This document shows positions 24,122-35,535 of a stretch of 64,000 bases of DNA, piece after piece (the stretch's first letter is position 1; each line of letters starts with the position of its first letter). A model generated the notes under the pieces. It was not told where the DNA came from, made no database searches, and saw only the letters and a list, made by a program, of their open reading frames with translations. The translations under genes were made by a program, and so were the position numbers. This DNA is from Bimuria novae-zelandiae CBS 107.79 (Eukaryota; Ascomycota; Dothideomycetes; Pleosporales; Didymosphaeriaceae), in NCBI GenBank assembly GCA_010015655.1, contig ML976694.1:373290-437289 (forward strand), given 5' to 3'.

Positions 24122-25353
24122 ACTGGTCGATGTTGCGGAGCGATGGATCTGTTACGCGCGGTTCTGGTCAGCAAGAGGTCTTTTGCAGTGCGGCACGAAA
24201 CAACGGCGAGCAGTGGAGAGGTCCAAGTGGAAGAGGGCGTGATGTATTTGCAGGTAAAGCAAGTGCCAAGAAACGCGCGGAGGTCGCAGCAACGGTGAAG
24301 GTGAAAAGCTAGCACTCCAAACAGTACGCACCTTCCAGAACTGACCACTTCGTCAAGCAAGCTCGCAAGCTAGTTGAACTTGGCGAAGTAGATTTCAACG
24401 GCCCTCAGTAGGCAATGCGGACATGATAGCTCTTCACCTAGGCACTTTCAAGCCCTCTCTGATGTGCACAATAAGGCCTTGGATATGGTTGTCCGCCATC
24501 TTTGCGAGCACTTCACTGTGACCCAACTACCGCCTTCAACTATTCAACCCACTCCTCTCTCCATCGGAATGGACTTCGCGTGGGATATCGTCGTATCTCG
24601 CCGCCCGTACCTTCAACAAGGCCTTCAAGGGGCAGGATCATCCCTTCGAAGTCTTGATCAGAGATAGAAGTGCCTTCGCGGGAATTCTCTAGGGTCAGAA
24701 GGGCTCATTGTGACTGTCGAGACCATGACCGACTCAAAAATTCCACGAGATAGTACCGAGCTTCGCGGTCTGCATAAGGGGCTGTGTGGGCTGCTCTACA
24801 GTCGTGGACAAGTGGATTGTTCCCACTGTGTGCTGTTAAAATATATTCACGATGCGCACTACGGATGCTCACCTGCCTAAAGACCAGTCGCTGCGAATTT
24901 GAAGCTGCCTTGCGACAGCAATATTGCAAACATTCCAAGAGAGGTCGACGTCGAAGGCTGAAAAACGCTTTTGAGCCCGCGCTGAGCCGCCATTCTCGCT
25001 GCAAACAGCTTATTCTTGGATTCTGCGACCATCAAATGAACAGAGGAAGCGCCGCCGCATCTTTAGTACCTATGGTTTATCGCGCGGTGTACCTGCGTTT
25101 GCATAGCCAAACGAACGCATCCTCTGCAGACCAAGACATCCAGTCACAGCGAATTCATGATTCCACCCACACAGCCCGTACCAGATTTCCCCCTCTTTTT
25201 AAAAGTTCCGCAATCTCGTATAACAGCATCGCCTTCGACGCCGCCAAGAGATGAAGTTTAGAGAGATCAACTGCTTAGTCAGCAGCTAGCTCCGACCTCA
25301 CGTCTCGCGAAACAGCTATCCGAACAGCAAGACCCCACACTTCCACCGCGATC
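24122..25353. other. Divergent intergenic region, no supported gene
   Basis: This stretch separates the 218-aa gene (leftward) from NDUFS5 (rightward) and so should hold both promoters. An open frame at 24464-24667 (67 aa) and one at 24784-25254 (156 aa) lack recognisable domains, and neither joins other exons by eye. Confidence 0.45.
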
Positions 25354-26151
25354 ATGGCTTCCGGATACGGCTTGAACGGCGGTACGTATTCCCGCATAGA
25401 TCAATTCTCCTAGGAAGCGAGCAAAGAGGAGGAATGAAGGCTTGAGCGGCGGCAATGGCGGGCGGACGGCGAGAATGCGACGAGCGAGCTCGGTCCACGG
25501 CGACAACGGCGAGGCCTTGAAGAGCGGCAGGATGCGACACGCCCTACGAGCGAAAACACACGGCTGCGAATCGCATACATACCGAGAATCCCGAACGAAC
25601 CGCTCGAACAGCTTCCCACTCTGCCGCGCACCCGCCGACGTACCGGCCGACGTACCGCTCGCCGCTTGCCCGCCTGCCTCCAAGCCTGCACTCCTCTTCC
25701 GCCGAACAGCTCCTTCGCATATCCCCAAAACCGTTTTCCCAACTAACACGCACCAGGCCCCTCCCGCTGCTTCCCCTTCTGGCAAGAAGTCCTCGCCTGC
25801 TACGTCACAAACACATCCCCCGAATCCGACGCCGGCAAGATAAAGTGCCAGCCGGTGCTGGAGGACTACTACGAGTGCTTGCACCACAAGAAGGAGGTAA
25901 TCTACCCCGTCCCCGTCCCGCTTGCCCTTCTTTCCTTGCGGTAGCTTTCGGGAAGGGTTCGCTAATGGTGGTCAACGTAGGCCGCACGCACGCTCGCCCT
26001 GCAAGCCGCATACCGCAAAAAAGAAGCGCAGATCACGCGCGACGACGCGCCCTCGGCGGGCGAGATACGGCGCCTGGGCGTGCTCGATGCGCCGCTCGAG
26101 GAGAAGAACCTCAAGCCGAGCAAGTGGTTCCCGCACAAGGAGATAAATTAG
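25354..26151 (+). CDS. NDUFS5: Mitochondrial complex I accessory subunit NDUFS5 (twin CX9C)
   Basis: Exons 25354-25381, 25757-25896 and 25981-26151 give 112 residues. The protein starts MASGYGLNGGPSRCFPFW and has two CX9C motifs (C14/C24 and C40/C50), the hallmark of intermembrane-space proteins oxidised by the Mia40 relay. With the GPSRCFPFWQE opening and the C-terminal WFPHKE this matches the NDUFS5 (15-kDa, PFFD/NIPM) subunit of NADH:ubiquinone oxidoreductase, which sits on the intermembrane-space face of the membrane arm. Like its relatives it has no cleavable presequence. Intron 1 is 375 nt, long for this genome, and begins in codon 10; intron 2 is 84 nt. It is convergent with the forkhead gene. 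Confidence 0.88.
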
Positions 26152-27031
26152 CGTTGTCATTTGTTTGGAGCGGATGTGTGTACGTGAAAGCAGGGCAGAC
26201 AGTATGGAAGGATAGGGAATGCGGAACCGATGAACAATCATGTGTGCGTGATGTCTCACTTGCATATGTGATGCTTTGCAATGCTTGAATTATTTGTAAA
26301 TCTAGTGAGAAGAGAAGCAGCGCATAAACGGAGAGTACCATGCATTCGTTTCTCATACGCAAGCAGCCATAACACCTCCGCCAGGCTCGATGCTACCCTA
26401 ATACACGCCCGCGGAGGAACAATTAGCCACCGTACGAAAGCTCAAAACAACACTTCGACGAAGAAAACACACACAAAGACCCCTGCCCATCGTGACAGTA
26501 AAGTCATAACATCGTAATTCCTGACCTCACAGAACACCGCCTAGAAAACAAATAACCCTCCACCCACCAAAACATATGCCGAGGAAACATGCTTGCCGCA
26601 CTCATCTTTTTTTTGCCTTCTTCTTGTTGACCATAACCGAACAAAGCAGATACTCAAAACGTAGTAAAACAGCTTATGAAAAAGACACCTCGCTGGCAAA
26701 AGCCCACGCAGCATCAGTATTCCTCTGGCTCCTCCAGTTTCTCTGCAGAAGCCATGGTCTCGTACATCTGGTACGAAAAATTGCGCGGGTGGGGTAGTCC
26801 GTCGAAAGTTTCGCGCGGAGAATCGCGACGGAACACATCCTACATGTTCGTCGTAACGCTCGTCCTCGTGCTGACCGGTTCCTGGCTCTGCGAAGAGCGC
26901 GGACCGACGATGCCGTGAGACTGCGCCATGTTTCTGTGGAAAGACCCGATTTTCTGGAAGCCCCTGTGATAAACCTTTAGTACTCTGACAGTACAAGAAA
27001 GCCTTGGCCGAGTAGTGTCATGGAGGGAGGC
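26152..27031. other. Convergent intergenic region
   Basis: This 880-bp gap lies between the 3' ends of NDUFS5 and the forkhead gene. It should contain both terminators and UTRs. Open frames here are short and featureless. Confidence 0.5.
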
Positions 27032-29476
27032 TTACTTCGAAAGATCAAACCCCTCCTCGTCGGGTTCTTCTTCGAAGGAACCCAGACTCGCGCCCCTCAC
27101 CATGCCAGGCTTGGCATCGAAACCGTTGACGTTTGAGTTGGAACGCGAACGCTGCGTCGCCATTCCGGGTCTGCTTACCGGACGGCTCACGGTACGGCTC
27201 GGACTGTCCGGCGGCGCATCCTCCTCCTCGTCAGCTTTCTCTTCGCCATCCTTCTCTTCACTCTCTCCCCTGCGCTCTTCCTCTTCATCGCGCATGATCG
27301 GCGGGCTACTCGGCTGAGGGGCCTCCTCATCGCCATCCTTCTCTTCCGAGCGAGTCGGTCTCAGCTTGATCGGGCTCAGATCCAGGGGTTGCTTCGCCGG
27401 AGTGCTAGGCAGGTCTATGTACTTCCAGAAGGGTGCCGGGCTGGAGAAATTCATGTACTGGGAAGGCACCTGAGCGGTGGATGGAGGAGCGAGACGTGGG
27501 GCGTGGCGAGTGACAAGGGGCGTAACCAGCGGGTTCATCCTAGACGAGTCTTGCGCTCCGTTGGCATTGTTGGCTGTGACGTCCGAATAGAGAGTGGGTG
27601 GCGAGTTGGCTGCCTCGCCACGTAGACCACTTACATTGGGCTTGACCGGATCCACGGACGGAGAAGATTCCAGCCCTCGGTGAGCATCATCAGTGCCTTT
27701 CACGAATGCAGGGCCGCGCACCTCATCCTCCGCGTAGAGTAGTTGTTTGGCTGGTGTCACGAAACGATCGTTGGTGAACTTTGGAGACTGCTTGAGGAGC
27801 CCCGGTTGGGTGGGTGCTCGTGGACCACGATCAGGGGTGTACGACTCGTTAGCCATCGGAACAGACGATAGTGGAGGTGTAGTTGAGCGTGGTGGAGACT
27901 TTATGCGTCCAGTTGCGTCTTGTCTGTGGAAAGCATCCTGTTGTCCGAGGGCACCTTGAAGTCGTTCCGAGGCATGCAGAGGGTGGTCTCGTTGATCGCG
28001 CGAGTCCCGGAATTGGCCTATGGCAGGTGAGCTTGGCCCCGATGTGCCCATGCGGAACTGTCCACCGCCTTTGCGTGGGTTCAGCATCTGCTTCTTCAGG
28101 AAGTCCTCCCTCTCGCTGTCCGAGATCTTCCACTTCATACCCTTGCCAGGCTCGTCGGTACGGCGGGCTACCTTCTCAAAAGACTTGCTGAGTGACAGGT
28201 TGTGACGAATTGAATTTTGCCAGCCAGTATTGGCATGCCTGAAGAAAGCGTAATGGTCCTTGATGTACTCGTAGATATTCGAAAGGGTTAGCATTTGCTC
28301 GTCACTCTGCAGAATGGCTTGGCCGATGAGTTGGGCATAACTGTGAGGTGGCTTGATGTCCTTGGTAGAGTCCTGGCTGTAATCGATGTCTTCAGTCGAG
28401 TCGAGCATCATGCCACGCGGATATGTCGAAGGCGAACCTTTGCCACGGGAATATGTGACGGGCGTGCCAGGTATGGGGCGGCCTGGGGTGGACGTCAGCT
28501 GGCTGCTGTACGGGTGGGCCTGTTTGCTGCGTGCCGAAGTAGGTGGGAAAGGATCGTATGGCTCTCGCTTCGGTGTCGGTCCATTTGGATGTGCGTGTGG
28601 CGGCGCAGAGCGCGGGGGTTGACCATCCTCATCATCGGACAGGGCGGCATTGTGGTTGGTGAGCGTCTGGCGCCAGATCATCGGATGGAAGTCGTCAACC
28701 CCTTCGGCCAAAAGAAACAGCATCTGTGTTCCCATGACCTGGATGCAGATGCCTGAGTGAAGCGGCTCCCGCTGTCCTTTGGTCAGGCTTCTGTCGTCGA
28801 GCTTAAGACCATTGCGGCTGTTGCAGGTCAGGTACCACACCATGTCGTCGCTGTCGTATTCTATATCGGCATGGACGCGCGAGACCTGCCGTTCGGGGCC
28901 TAGGTCAATGTCTACACCCCACGCATTCGCCTGGCTCGCCTCGCTGTATTCTAGGCCGCTGGCCGGCCCAGGACGTTGCGAACGGGCGACTGCATCTGCG
29001 CGACCGATGATGAAGCGTGTCTTCTGCACAAAGAAGCACCAGTCGCGCGCTGCGACCTTGGCGAAGGCCGCGACGTTGTTGCCGGTGGCCTTGCGCATCT
29101 GCAGGTCGTTGGCATAGTCGATGGAGGCATTGGTGGTGTAGCCGGGGATGCGGAGGTGGTTGATGAGGTGATTCTGGCGCTCAATAGGATCTACGGGTTC
29201 GTCCGCATTTGCTTCCGGCAGCGTGGCATTCGAGTCGTTGCTGCCGACGGATTCCCTGCGGCTGCGTGCAGTGAGACTGACGACGGCGGCGGCTTCAGCG
29301 CCGTTCAGCGGCGGAAACTGGGCTTGCGTCTTTGCAGGCGAGGCATGAGCGCTGCCCACCTTCCTGCGCTTGCGGGAGGGCGTGGCGATTGAGTCTGGCG
29401 TGTCTGCATCCGACGGCTGGTGGTCGGCTTCGCGGCGGGAGCGCAGGCCGGACCGCCTGGTCGCCGAGGGCGGCAT
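27032..29476 (-). CDS. fkh2: FHA-forkhead transcription factor (Fkh1/Fkh2 family)
   Basis: A single-exon 814-residue protein. A basic NLS-like RKRRK lies near residues 35-39. An FHA phosphothreonine-binding domain spans about 145-258, with FIIGRA at 155-160, SRVHADI at 199-205 and SRNG at 220-223. The forkhead winged helix spans about 373-463, with KPPHSYAQLIGQAI and the recognition helix TGWQNSIRHNLSLS at 417-430. The rest is low-complexity and rich in Ser, Pro and acidic residues, with many S/T-P sites suited to kinase control. FHA plus forkhead in this order is the Fkh1/Fkh2 architecture, which in yeasts drives G2/M cell-cycle genes (known of the family). Orthology to Fkh2 rather than Fkh1 is a guess, since filamentous ascomycetes usually carry one such gene. 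Confidence 0.9.
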   Translation of the reverse strand: MPPSATRRSGLRSRREADHQPSDADTPDSIATPSRKRRKVGSAHASPAKTQAQFPPLNGAEAAAVVSLTARSRRESVGSNDSNATLPEANADEPVDPIERQNHLINHLRIPGYTTNASIDYANDLQMRKATGNNVAAFAKVAARDWCFFVQKTRFIIGRADAVARSQRPGPASGLEYSEASQANAWGVDIDLGPERQVSRVHADIEYDSDDMVWYLTCNSRNGLKLDDRSLTKGQREPLHSGICIQVMGTQMLFLLAEGVDDFHPMIWRQTLTNHNAALSDDEDGQPPRSAPPHAHPNGPTPKREPYDPFPPTSARSKQAHPYSSQLTSTPGRPIPGTPVTYSRGKGSPSTYPRGMMLDSTEDIDYSQDSTKDIKPPHSYAQLIGQAILQSDEQMLTLSNIYEYIKDHYAFFRHANTGWQNSIRHNLSLSKSFEKVARRTDEPGKGMKWKISDSEREDFLKKQMLNPRKGGGQFRMGTSGPSSPAIGQFRDSRDQRDHPLHASERLQGALGQQDAFHRQDATGRIKSPPRSTTPPLSSVPMANESYTPDRGPRAPTQPGLLKQSPKFTNDRFVTPAKQLLYAEDEVRGPAFVKGTDDAHRGLESSPSVDPVKPNVSGLRGEAANSPPTLYSDVTANNANGAQDSSRMNPLVTPLVTRHAPRLAPPSTAQVPSQYMNFSSPAPFWKYIDLPSTPAKQPLDLSPIKLRPTRSEEKDGDEEAPQPSSPPIMRDEEEERRGESEEKDGEEKADEEEDAPPDSPSRTVSRPVSRPGMATQRSRSNSNVNGFDAKPGMVRGASLGSFEEEPDEEGFDLSK

Positions 29477-30689
29477 CGCGTGCAGGCGGCGGTAGGTTGG
29501 GAGACTGTGTGTTTCCTCGAGTTAGTGTGTGCCTGGAAATGCGATCGCCGGGCGGGCGCGAGCGGAGGCGGAAGGCGGCTTATAGCAGAGGATGCGAACG
29601 GGTCGTCCTTTCACCCCACGCACACTCGAGCGGGATGCGCTGCCCGTCGCGGCCGGTCAAGAGTGCCGCTTTGGTCGTGTGTGCGGGCGGGCGTCCAGCG
29701 GAAGCAGCGGCGCGCGTGCTGTCTGGGGAAGTGGGAAGTGGGAGGCTGGCTGTCGCGGAAGTTGGTGGTGAGGTGGGAGGAAACGGGCCAGGGTCGTCTT
29801 GTTTGTTTTTCGCCCATGCGCGACGGAACAGCGGGCTTTCGTTTGGAGATTGTTGGGCGGCGCACCCAGCGATAGTCGTGGAGGCAGAGGAAGTCAACAC
29901 GTCTCGCTCGTCCCCGGTTCACGAACACACGCAGGAAGGGCCACCGCGGCTCAATGGCGTCTAAACTTGGCCGTGCGTGGTGGATCAGCCCACACGTGAT
30001 GCGAGGCGCGTCTGCACCCATGCGTCACCTTGCAATGCACGCCTCATTCGCTCTTCAACCATCTGAACGCTCCTCAGAGGTCGGGAACGTCTTCCTGAAT
30101 CTATCTACCGGTACAGTGCGCCCGCAAACACGTTCCGATCGCTCGCTGCGGGTGATGACGCCTTTTGTTATTGTGGACAAACGCTCTCGGACAAGCGCGC
30201 TTTGTCATCAACGCGAGGAGTCGATGCAGCATGCGGCCCACCGAGCAGTTCGCAGCAAGTAGCCCACAAGCGAAGATCAAGCGAGCACTGGCTCAACGTC
30301 CTCACCTTCCTCGCAAAAAGGAGTGCTTTTTCTTTGATAGCCTACCTGGTATCTCGCACGAAAAAGTTTTCCTTCGCGCAGCTGACGCTACGCTACACAA
30401 CGGTAAACAACGCTTTAGGGCTCATTACGTCATCACTCCAACCACCACCTTTGATTTGCACACCCAGCACCAGTCCAAACTAGCTCTAGCCCACGTTTGC
30501 TGGACGCGTACCGCACGCGCTCCTATCGCTGCCACGGTTCACACAAACACAAACCACGTTATGAATTAAAGGTTTGCCATTATGGGCTGCACTGTCCCAA
30601 GCAACGAGCTACCCATGTTATCCATCATGCATGCCCGTGCCATCCAACCCAACGAAGAAGAAAGAGAATTAAATAAAATTAATCAACGT
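29477..30689. other. Upstream region of the forkhead gene, no supported gene
   Basis: This is a 1.2-kb stretch between the forkhead start and the 3' end of the beta-glucosidase gene, both on the minus strand. It is GC-rich near the forkhead start. The overlapping ORFs on both strands look like composition artefacts. Confidence 0.5.
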
Positions 30690-33629
30690 CTAGAAAGATA
30701 ACGTCGAGCTCAGCGGCAGCTTCCGCGACGAAGACCCGACGTGCACCGTCTTGGTGTAGTTGGTAATGACCCAGTTCTGGCTCGCTATATCCCAGTTCGA
30801 TACATCGCGGCGGGTGATCTCCGCTGTGAAGATCGCGCTCTCACCGGGCTGGATGCTCAGGCGGTCGAAGTTGCGCAAGACAACGACGGGGTCCAAAGGT
30901 CCGCCTAGCGAGATGTAGAGCTGGGCTACCTCATCGCCAGGGAGGGTGCCGGTGTTGGTGACGGTCGCAGTGACGGTAAAGAGAACATCCCACAACTGTG
31001 GGTTGCCTCCGGGGCCTCCGCCGGCGGGGATGCGGGGCTGCGGTGAGCCGTCGGTGACGCCTTCGGGGTAGGTGTAGTCGATGCCGTACTCCGGATCTTG
31101 GGATGCCTCTTTGAGGTCCGTCGAGTTGAGGTATGGGTAGATGTAGGCATTGACGTAGGTGAGGTTGGAAGGCCACTGGTACAGAGAAGCGTCATTGCTG
31201 GCGTTACCCAAGCTGGGAGCTGCCTGAGTAAGACCAGTGGTGGGAGTGTAGTCACTGGCTTCGACCTTGATGACGCTCAAGTTGGAGTAGGAGAAGGTGG
31301 TGTATGACAACCCGAATCCGAACTCGTAGACAGGCGTGATGTTCTTCTGATCGAATGCGCGGTAGTCAATGAAGATGCCCTCCTCGAAGTTATCTTGGGG
31401 GCTGTCATTACCGGCCGTGGGCTCGTATATTAGGTCTGGTCCATACTCGGATGCATCCTTTCCCCAAGTGAACGGCGTCTTGCCACCAGGGTTGACGCGG
31501 CCGTAAAGGACATCGGCAATGGCGTTGCCAGACTCCTGGCCGGGAAGACCAGCCCAGAGGATGGCAGTGACATTCTCGCTGTCAGAGAATGAGTCAACAA
31601 GGACAGGGCCAACGGAGTGAATGATGACGATGGTGTTGTTGCAGTAGGCCGAGACATTGCGAACAAGGGTCTCACCACCCTGCCAGATCGTAAGATTGTT
31701 CCTGTCACCAACGTTACCATCAACGGTTATATAGCCTTCTCCTGAGTCTGCGTTCACGAAAACTATCGCCGTGGTAGCCTGCTTCGCAAGGGCAATGATT
31801 TGAGTCAAGGCGTAGTTGTCAGTGACGGATTGCAAGATGCCCCCGTTTCCGGCGACTTCATTCTTGATGGCATCGAGAGGAGTAACCAGGTAAGGGAAGT
31901 CCGCAGTTCCGGATCCCCAACCCATGGCAAGAGTGCCATTGTCGCAGCCGCGATCAGGGCAGCCGTTGGGGCCATACTGGTTCTCACCAGCATCTTGACC
32001 GAAAACCGCAGTGTTCTTCTCGCTGCCTGACAGAGGGAGCGCACCATTATTCTTCAGCAAAACAGTGGACTTGGCTGAAGCAACGCGGATAGACTTGTAG
32101 TGGTCAGCTCGGACATCGACGTGCTGGTTGATTAGACCGTAGCCAGTCTCGGCAAAAGCGTGCTGGTATCCGTAGGTGTCGCGAGACCAGCTGTTGAAGT
32201 TTACTGGTACAGCATGGCGATCACGACCGACAAGGTAGTAAGCAGCCATGATGCGGGTGGCCATATCGTCAAGGCGCCATTCCGGAACAGTTCCGTTTAT
32301 GATAGAGATTGTGAGATTCGGGCCCCAGAAGGAGTAGCCGCTATCAAAATTGGTGTCGCCCTACGTTGTTAGTTGCAAGTCTTCACCAGCAAGATGCAGT
32401 ACTTACAGGCATAGTCATGTCAAGACCGGCAAACGTGGACGCCACACCAGAGTGCTGAGCGTCCCAATCCGACATGATGAACCCCTGGAAGCCGAGCTCT
32501 CCTTTCAAAATGTAATTTTGCAGGTACGAGTTCTGGCACGCTTGCGAATTGTTCGCCTTATTGTAGGAGCACATGATAGCCCCAGTGCCTGCGCGGACCT
32601 AAAGAGGTGACCAGTCAGCCATGACTTAGACACATCACGATGGGATGGTACGTACGGCGTCAGCAAAGGGCCACAGATACAGTTCGTGGAGAGACTTGTC
32701 GTCGATATTGGAACTGATGGCATCGACGAAGCCGAAGTCCTCGAACGTTCCGGGCGAACGGAAGTGCTCCTGCTCGTTCAAGATGTAGTGCTTGGTGCAA
32801 GCGACGACGCCGGCATCCTGGATGCCCTTTATAGTTTCGGCGACAGCAATTCCGGAGAGCACAGGATCGGGGCTGAAGCCCTCCCAGTTGCGTCCGCCCT
32901 TGGGGTTGCGACCAAGGGGTCCAACAACGGGACCAAGCTGAACATCAACGCCCTTGCCGCGATGCTCCACACCCATCTGGTAACCCCGACGGTAAAACTC
33001 GCCGCGATCCCAGGAGGCTGCGACGGTGCCTCCAGCTGTGAAGGCGGAAACATAGTCGGCGAACCGTACACCAAGAGGGCTATCCTGCGCGCAGAGGCCC
33101 GGGAAGCCGAGACGCGGAATTGCTCCAGTGTTACCAACACTTGTTGGATTAGCAGTGGACCGAGAATTTCTGTCGAGCCAGTCACTTACCAGGCCTCGCC
33201 TTCCCATCCCACACCCGTAGTGAGGTTGACCTTTTCGAGTAGGGTCAATTGGCGGACAAAGGCCTGCGCCTTTGTGATGGCCTCAGTCCAGCCCGCTGCT
33301 GAGCTGTCCACCCACGGGCTAGGATAGAACGGGGCGCTCTGGGCATTGTTTAAACCACCCGGCGAAGTGCCATTGGGGCCGATGGGAGTCGAATACTGTG
33401 TTGTTTACATCAGCGCATGCTTGTAAACAGGAATGGAAATTCAGACATTGGGGACGCGGAGGTACGGAAACAGAGACAAGAAGAAGCGCGCCCAGCCAGG
33501 AGTCATTGGTGCAGCTTCTCCAAAAAATTGTCATGCGTGTGAAGTCGGGGTGGCGTGTAATGGAAGAAAGCCTACCTGAGATTGGGCGAGGCCCAGAAAC
33601 GCGGATGCGAGCCACGCGGTGTGCAGCAT
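30690..33629 (-). CDS. Secreted GH3 beta-glucosidase, five exons
   Basis: Exons 33629-33576, 33395-33190, 33139-32656, 32598-32407 and 32360-30690 join in frame to 868 residues, the usual length of fungal extracellular BGL1-type enzymes. Exon 1 encodes the signal peptide ([17 protein letters not shown]). The (beta/alpha)8 domain follows with [32 protein letters not shown] and the nucleophile motif [11 protein letters not shown] (Asp292). The second domain carries [14 protein letters not shown] with the expected acid/base Glu520. [11 protein letters not shown] precedes the C-terminal fibronectin III-like domain. The enzyme removes terminal glucose from cellobiose and cello-oligosaccharides outside the cell. 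All key residues are present. Upstream lie clustered CreA-type motifs and one XlnR-type motif. Confidence 0.93.
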
Positions 33630-34118
33630 GACGTCTAAGAATGCTCTCCAAGGGAGATTCTGGTCGACAGGCCCTGTGTAAAAATTGGAAGGCTATAAGA
33701 TACCGAAAGCTAGAGCTACGGATCAAATTCAAGGGCGCGCGCAAACAAGCAGAGGCAAGGCGCGTGCTCTGCTCTTTATTCACACTGTACAGCTCACGCA
33801 AGCTTCGAGCCGCACCCCTGTCTGTGTAGCTTGCGGGGAGCTGCATGCACGCTCAGGCACACCTGCTGATCCAATACCAGTCTCGCTTCTCCAGCCAACT
33901 CGATGGCCATATTCTATGTAACAACGGTCGGGCGCGCGGCCTGCGTGTACCGTCACACCGGACTTGCTCTCCGCGGGCATCACCAAGCCATTCCTTGCGT
34001 CAATACTGTATGTTGAGCCTTCGGGTTACTGAACGCGCTCTTTCGTGACGTTGGATCACGATGCTTGCTGCATCATCTCTCCATGGCACATCATCATTTC
34101 CCGCATCCGTGCGCTCCT

Positions 34119-34243
34119 CCGGGGCCCCGGACTGCCCAGCTGCCCAGAAAAGCCCCAGAAAGCCCCAGAAAGCCCCAACCGTCGCCGTCCGCGACCCCCG
34201 CAATTGAACGGTAGCACGTGCGAACGACACAAACGTTGCGGGG
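34119..34243. promoter_or_regulatory. Cluster of six CreA-type (SYGGRG) motifs
   Basis: Six matches to the CreA/Cre1 carbon-repressor core SYGGRG fall within 125 bp: two back-to-back in the palindrome CCGGGGCCCCGG (34119-34130), CTGGGG on the minus strand at 34153-34158 and 34163-34168, GCGGGG on the minus strand at 34196-34201, and GCGGGG at 34238-34243. They lie 490-615 bp upstream of the beta-glucosidase start. Two of them sit in a 10-bp tandem repeat (AGAAAGCCCC units). Glucose repression is the expected logic for this enzyme. Binding is inferred. Confidence 0.5.
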
Positions 34244-34308
34244 TCGGCGGAGTCGTACATCAGCGTGGCTTTGATGGTGAGACACAACATGCATTCCATG
34301 GTTGGTGG

Positions 34309-34315
34309 TTTAGCC
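34309..34315 (-). promoter_or_regulatory. XlnR/Xyr1-type motif GGCTAAA
   Basis: Minus-strand GGCTAAA matches the GGCTAAR core bound by the cellulase/xylanase activator XlnR. It lies about 680 bp upstream of the beta-glucosidase start and is in the same orientation as the gene. A single 7-mer is weak evidence. Confidence 0.3.
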
Positions 34316-34831
34316 TTCTCCTCAAAGCCCGGTTGCTGGTTCGCGATCACCAGGTGTCTGCATCGGTTCATTCAAATTTCTCTCCAGCACCCTCGCTCTG
34401 CAAGGGCCAAGTGCCGTCTTCCTAACGCGGAGACGATTATACAATCGAAGCGGACCCCGCTCCGCCTTGGAGTCGGCCGTCGATGCGGTACTTCAGTAAT
34501 CGCCCAGTTACGCATCGAAAATACTTTTCCTGGCTCTCACCCTAGCATGCGCCTTGGTGGATGCCACGAATTGGGAAGGTGAGACAAAGAGCATTCACGT
34601 CACCAGACCGTGAACCCAACCAACTCGAGGACTGGGGCACAGTTCTCTCTTCAACACTCGAATTGCCTTCAAGCTTTGGGAGACATTCCTCCCTAACGCA
34701 CGCCGAGATTGCGCCGCATCGGCATAGAATTTCGGATCCACCGGAAACGATGCAGTACCAGGTGTAGTTCTACTTATTGGGGCGTGGATCGAGATGATCG
34801 TGACGAGGTACCCAGGGTATTCTATTCTGCA

Positions 34832-35535
34832 TAGGGATGTGCCGATACAGTATTTGGTGACTGATACGTGGATATACCGTATCTCGTATAATACGGGATG
34901 TCCTGTATATTAGTAACGTCCTTGGCAGTCCGCTAAATTTCTGAAAAAGCCTAGTTTTACTAGTATAAACCAGACTTTTTTAGAATAGTAAGAGGGATAC
35001 TAAGAATAATATACTATATATAATCTATACAACCTCACTTGCCATTGCTAATAGTGGTGTTGAGCTATACAACCTCACTTGCCATTGCTAATAGTGGTGT
35101 TGAGTAACGCTTTGATTGGCGGCGTAGGCTCTCACGTGCGGAGTAAGAGGGAATGTGGAGGTATGCTCCCGTTCGTTTCCTCTGCTTAGCAGCGTGTCGG
35201 CCCAATCGCAGACTATGTAGAAAGCAAATATAACTAACTATATCTCTATTAATTATTAAACGCCAGGTACTGAGGGAGGAGGGAGGGTGAAATTTGCGCA
35301 GTATTCGTACGAATTTCTGCAGTGGCAATGAGGTAGTAGGTAGATGGGGGGCATCGTCCGGATGCATCGCTTCTTTATAATGCTGCACTTCTTTGTGTAG
35401 TGCTTGGCGGCTCGATCGAGTATAGAACCTTTCATATATTTAGGGCTTGGCATACGGTAACTAAATCGCTATCCATGGATGTACCGTATCAGATACGGGA
35501 TATTGGGTAATTCGTAAGTTACATGCCCATCCCTA
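34832..35535. mobile_element. Non-autonomous hAT-like element (704 bp)
   Basis: The left end is TAGGGATGTGCC and the right end, reverse-complemented, is TAGGGATGGGCA, hAT-like terminal inverted repeats. A perfect 8-bp duplication ATTCTGCA flanks it (34824-34831 and 35536-35543), the target-duplication length of hAT elements. Subterminal copies of CGTATC and TACGG motifs occur at both ends. The largest internal ORF (minus strand, 35065-35388, 107 aa) has no transposase features, so a transposase would have to come from elsewhere. It is only mildly decayed. Confidence 0.85.
35025..35104. repeat. Perfect 40-bp tandem duplication inside the hAT-like element
   Basis: Two adjacent identical 40-bp units (35025-35064 and 35065-35104), each beginning CTATACAACCTCACTTGCC and ending TGGTGTTGAG. 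Zero mismatches suggest a recent duplication. Confidence 0.95.

Larger units (their letters stand above)
33630..34823. other. Upstream region of the beta-glucosidase gene
   Basis: This 1.2-kb stretch between the beta-glucosidase start and the hAT-like element has no supported gene. It contains a dense CreA-type motif group at 34119-34243, a 10-bp tandem repeat at 34147-34178 and an XlnR-type motif at 34309-34315. Confidence 0.5.

Noticed and set aside
25442..25843. Long plus-strand ORF (133 aa) near NDUFS5
   Set aside because: It runs through intron 1 and exon 2 of NDUFS5 in another frame; GC-rich composition explains it.
29332..29964. 210-aa plus-strand ORF
   Set aside because: It overlaps the forkhead 5' end antisense and GC-rich upstream DNA, with an Arg/Gly/Ala-rich composition and no domain.
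35065..35388. 107-aa minus-strand ORF inside the hAT-like element
   Set aside because: It has no transposase, BED or hATC features and starts within the tandem duplication.
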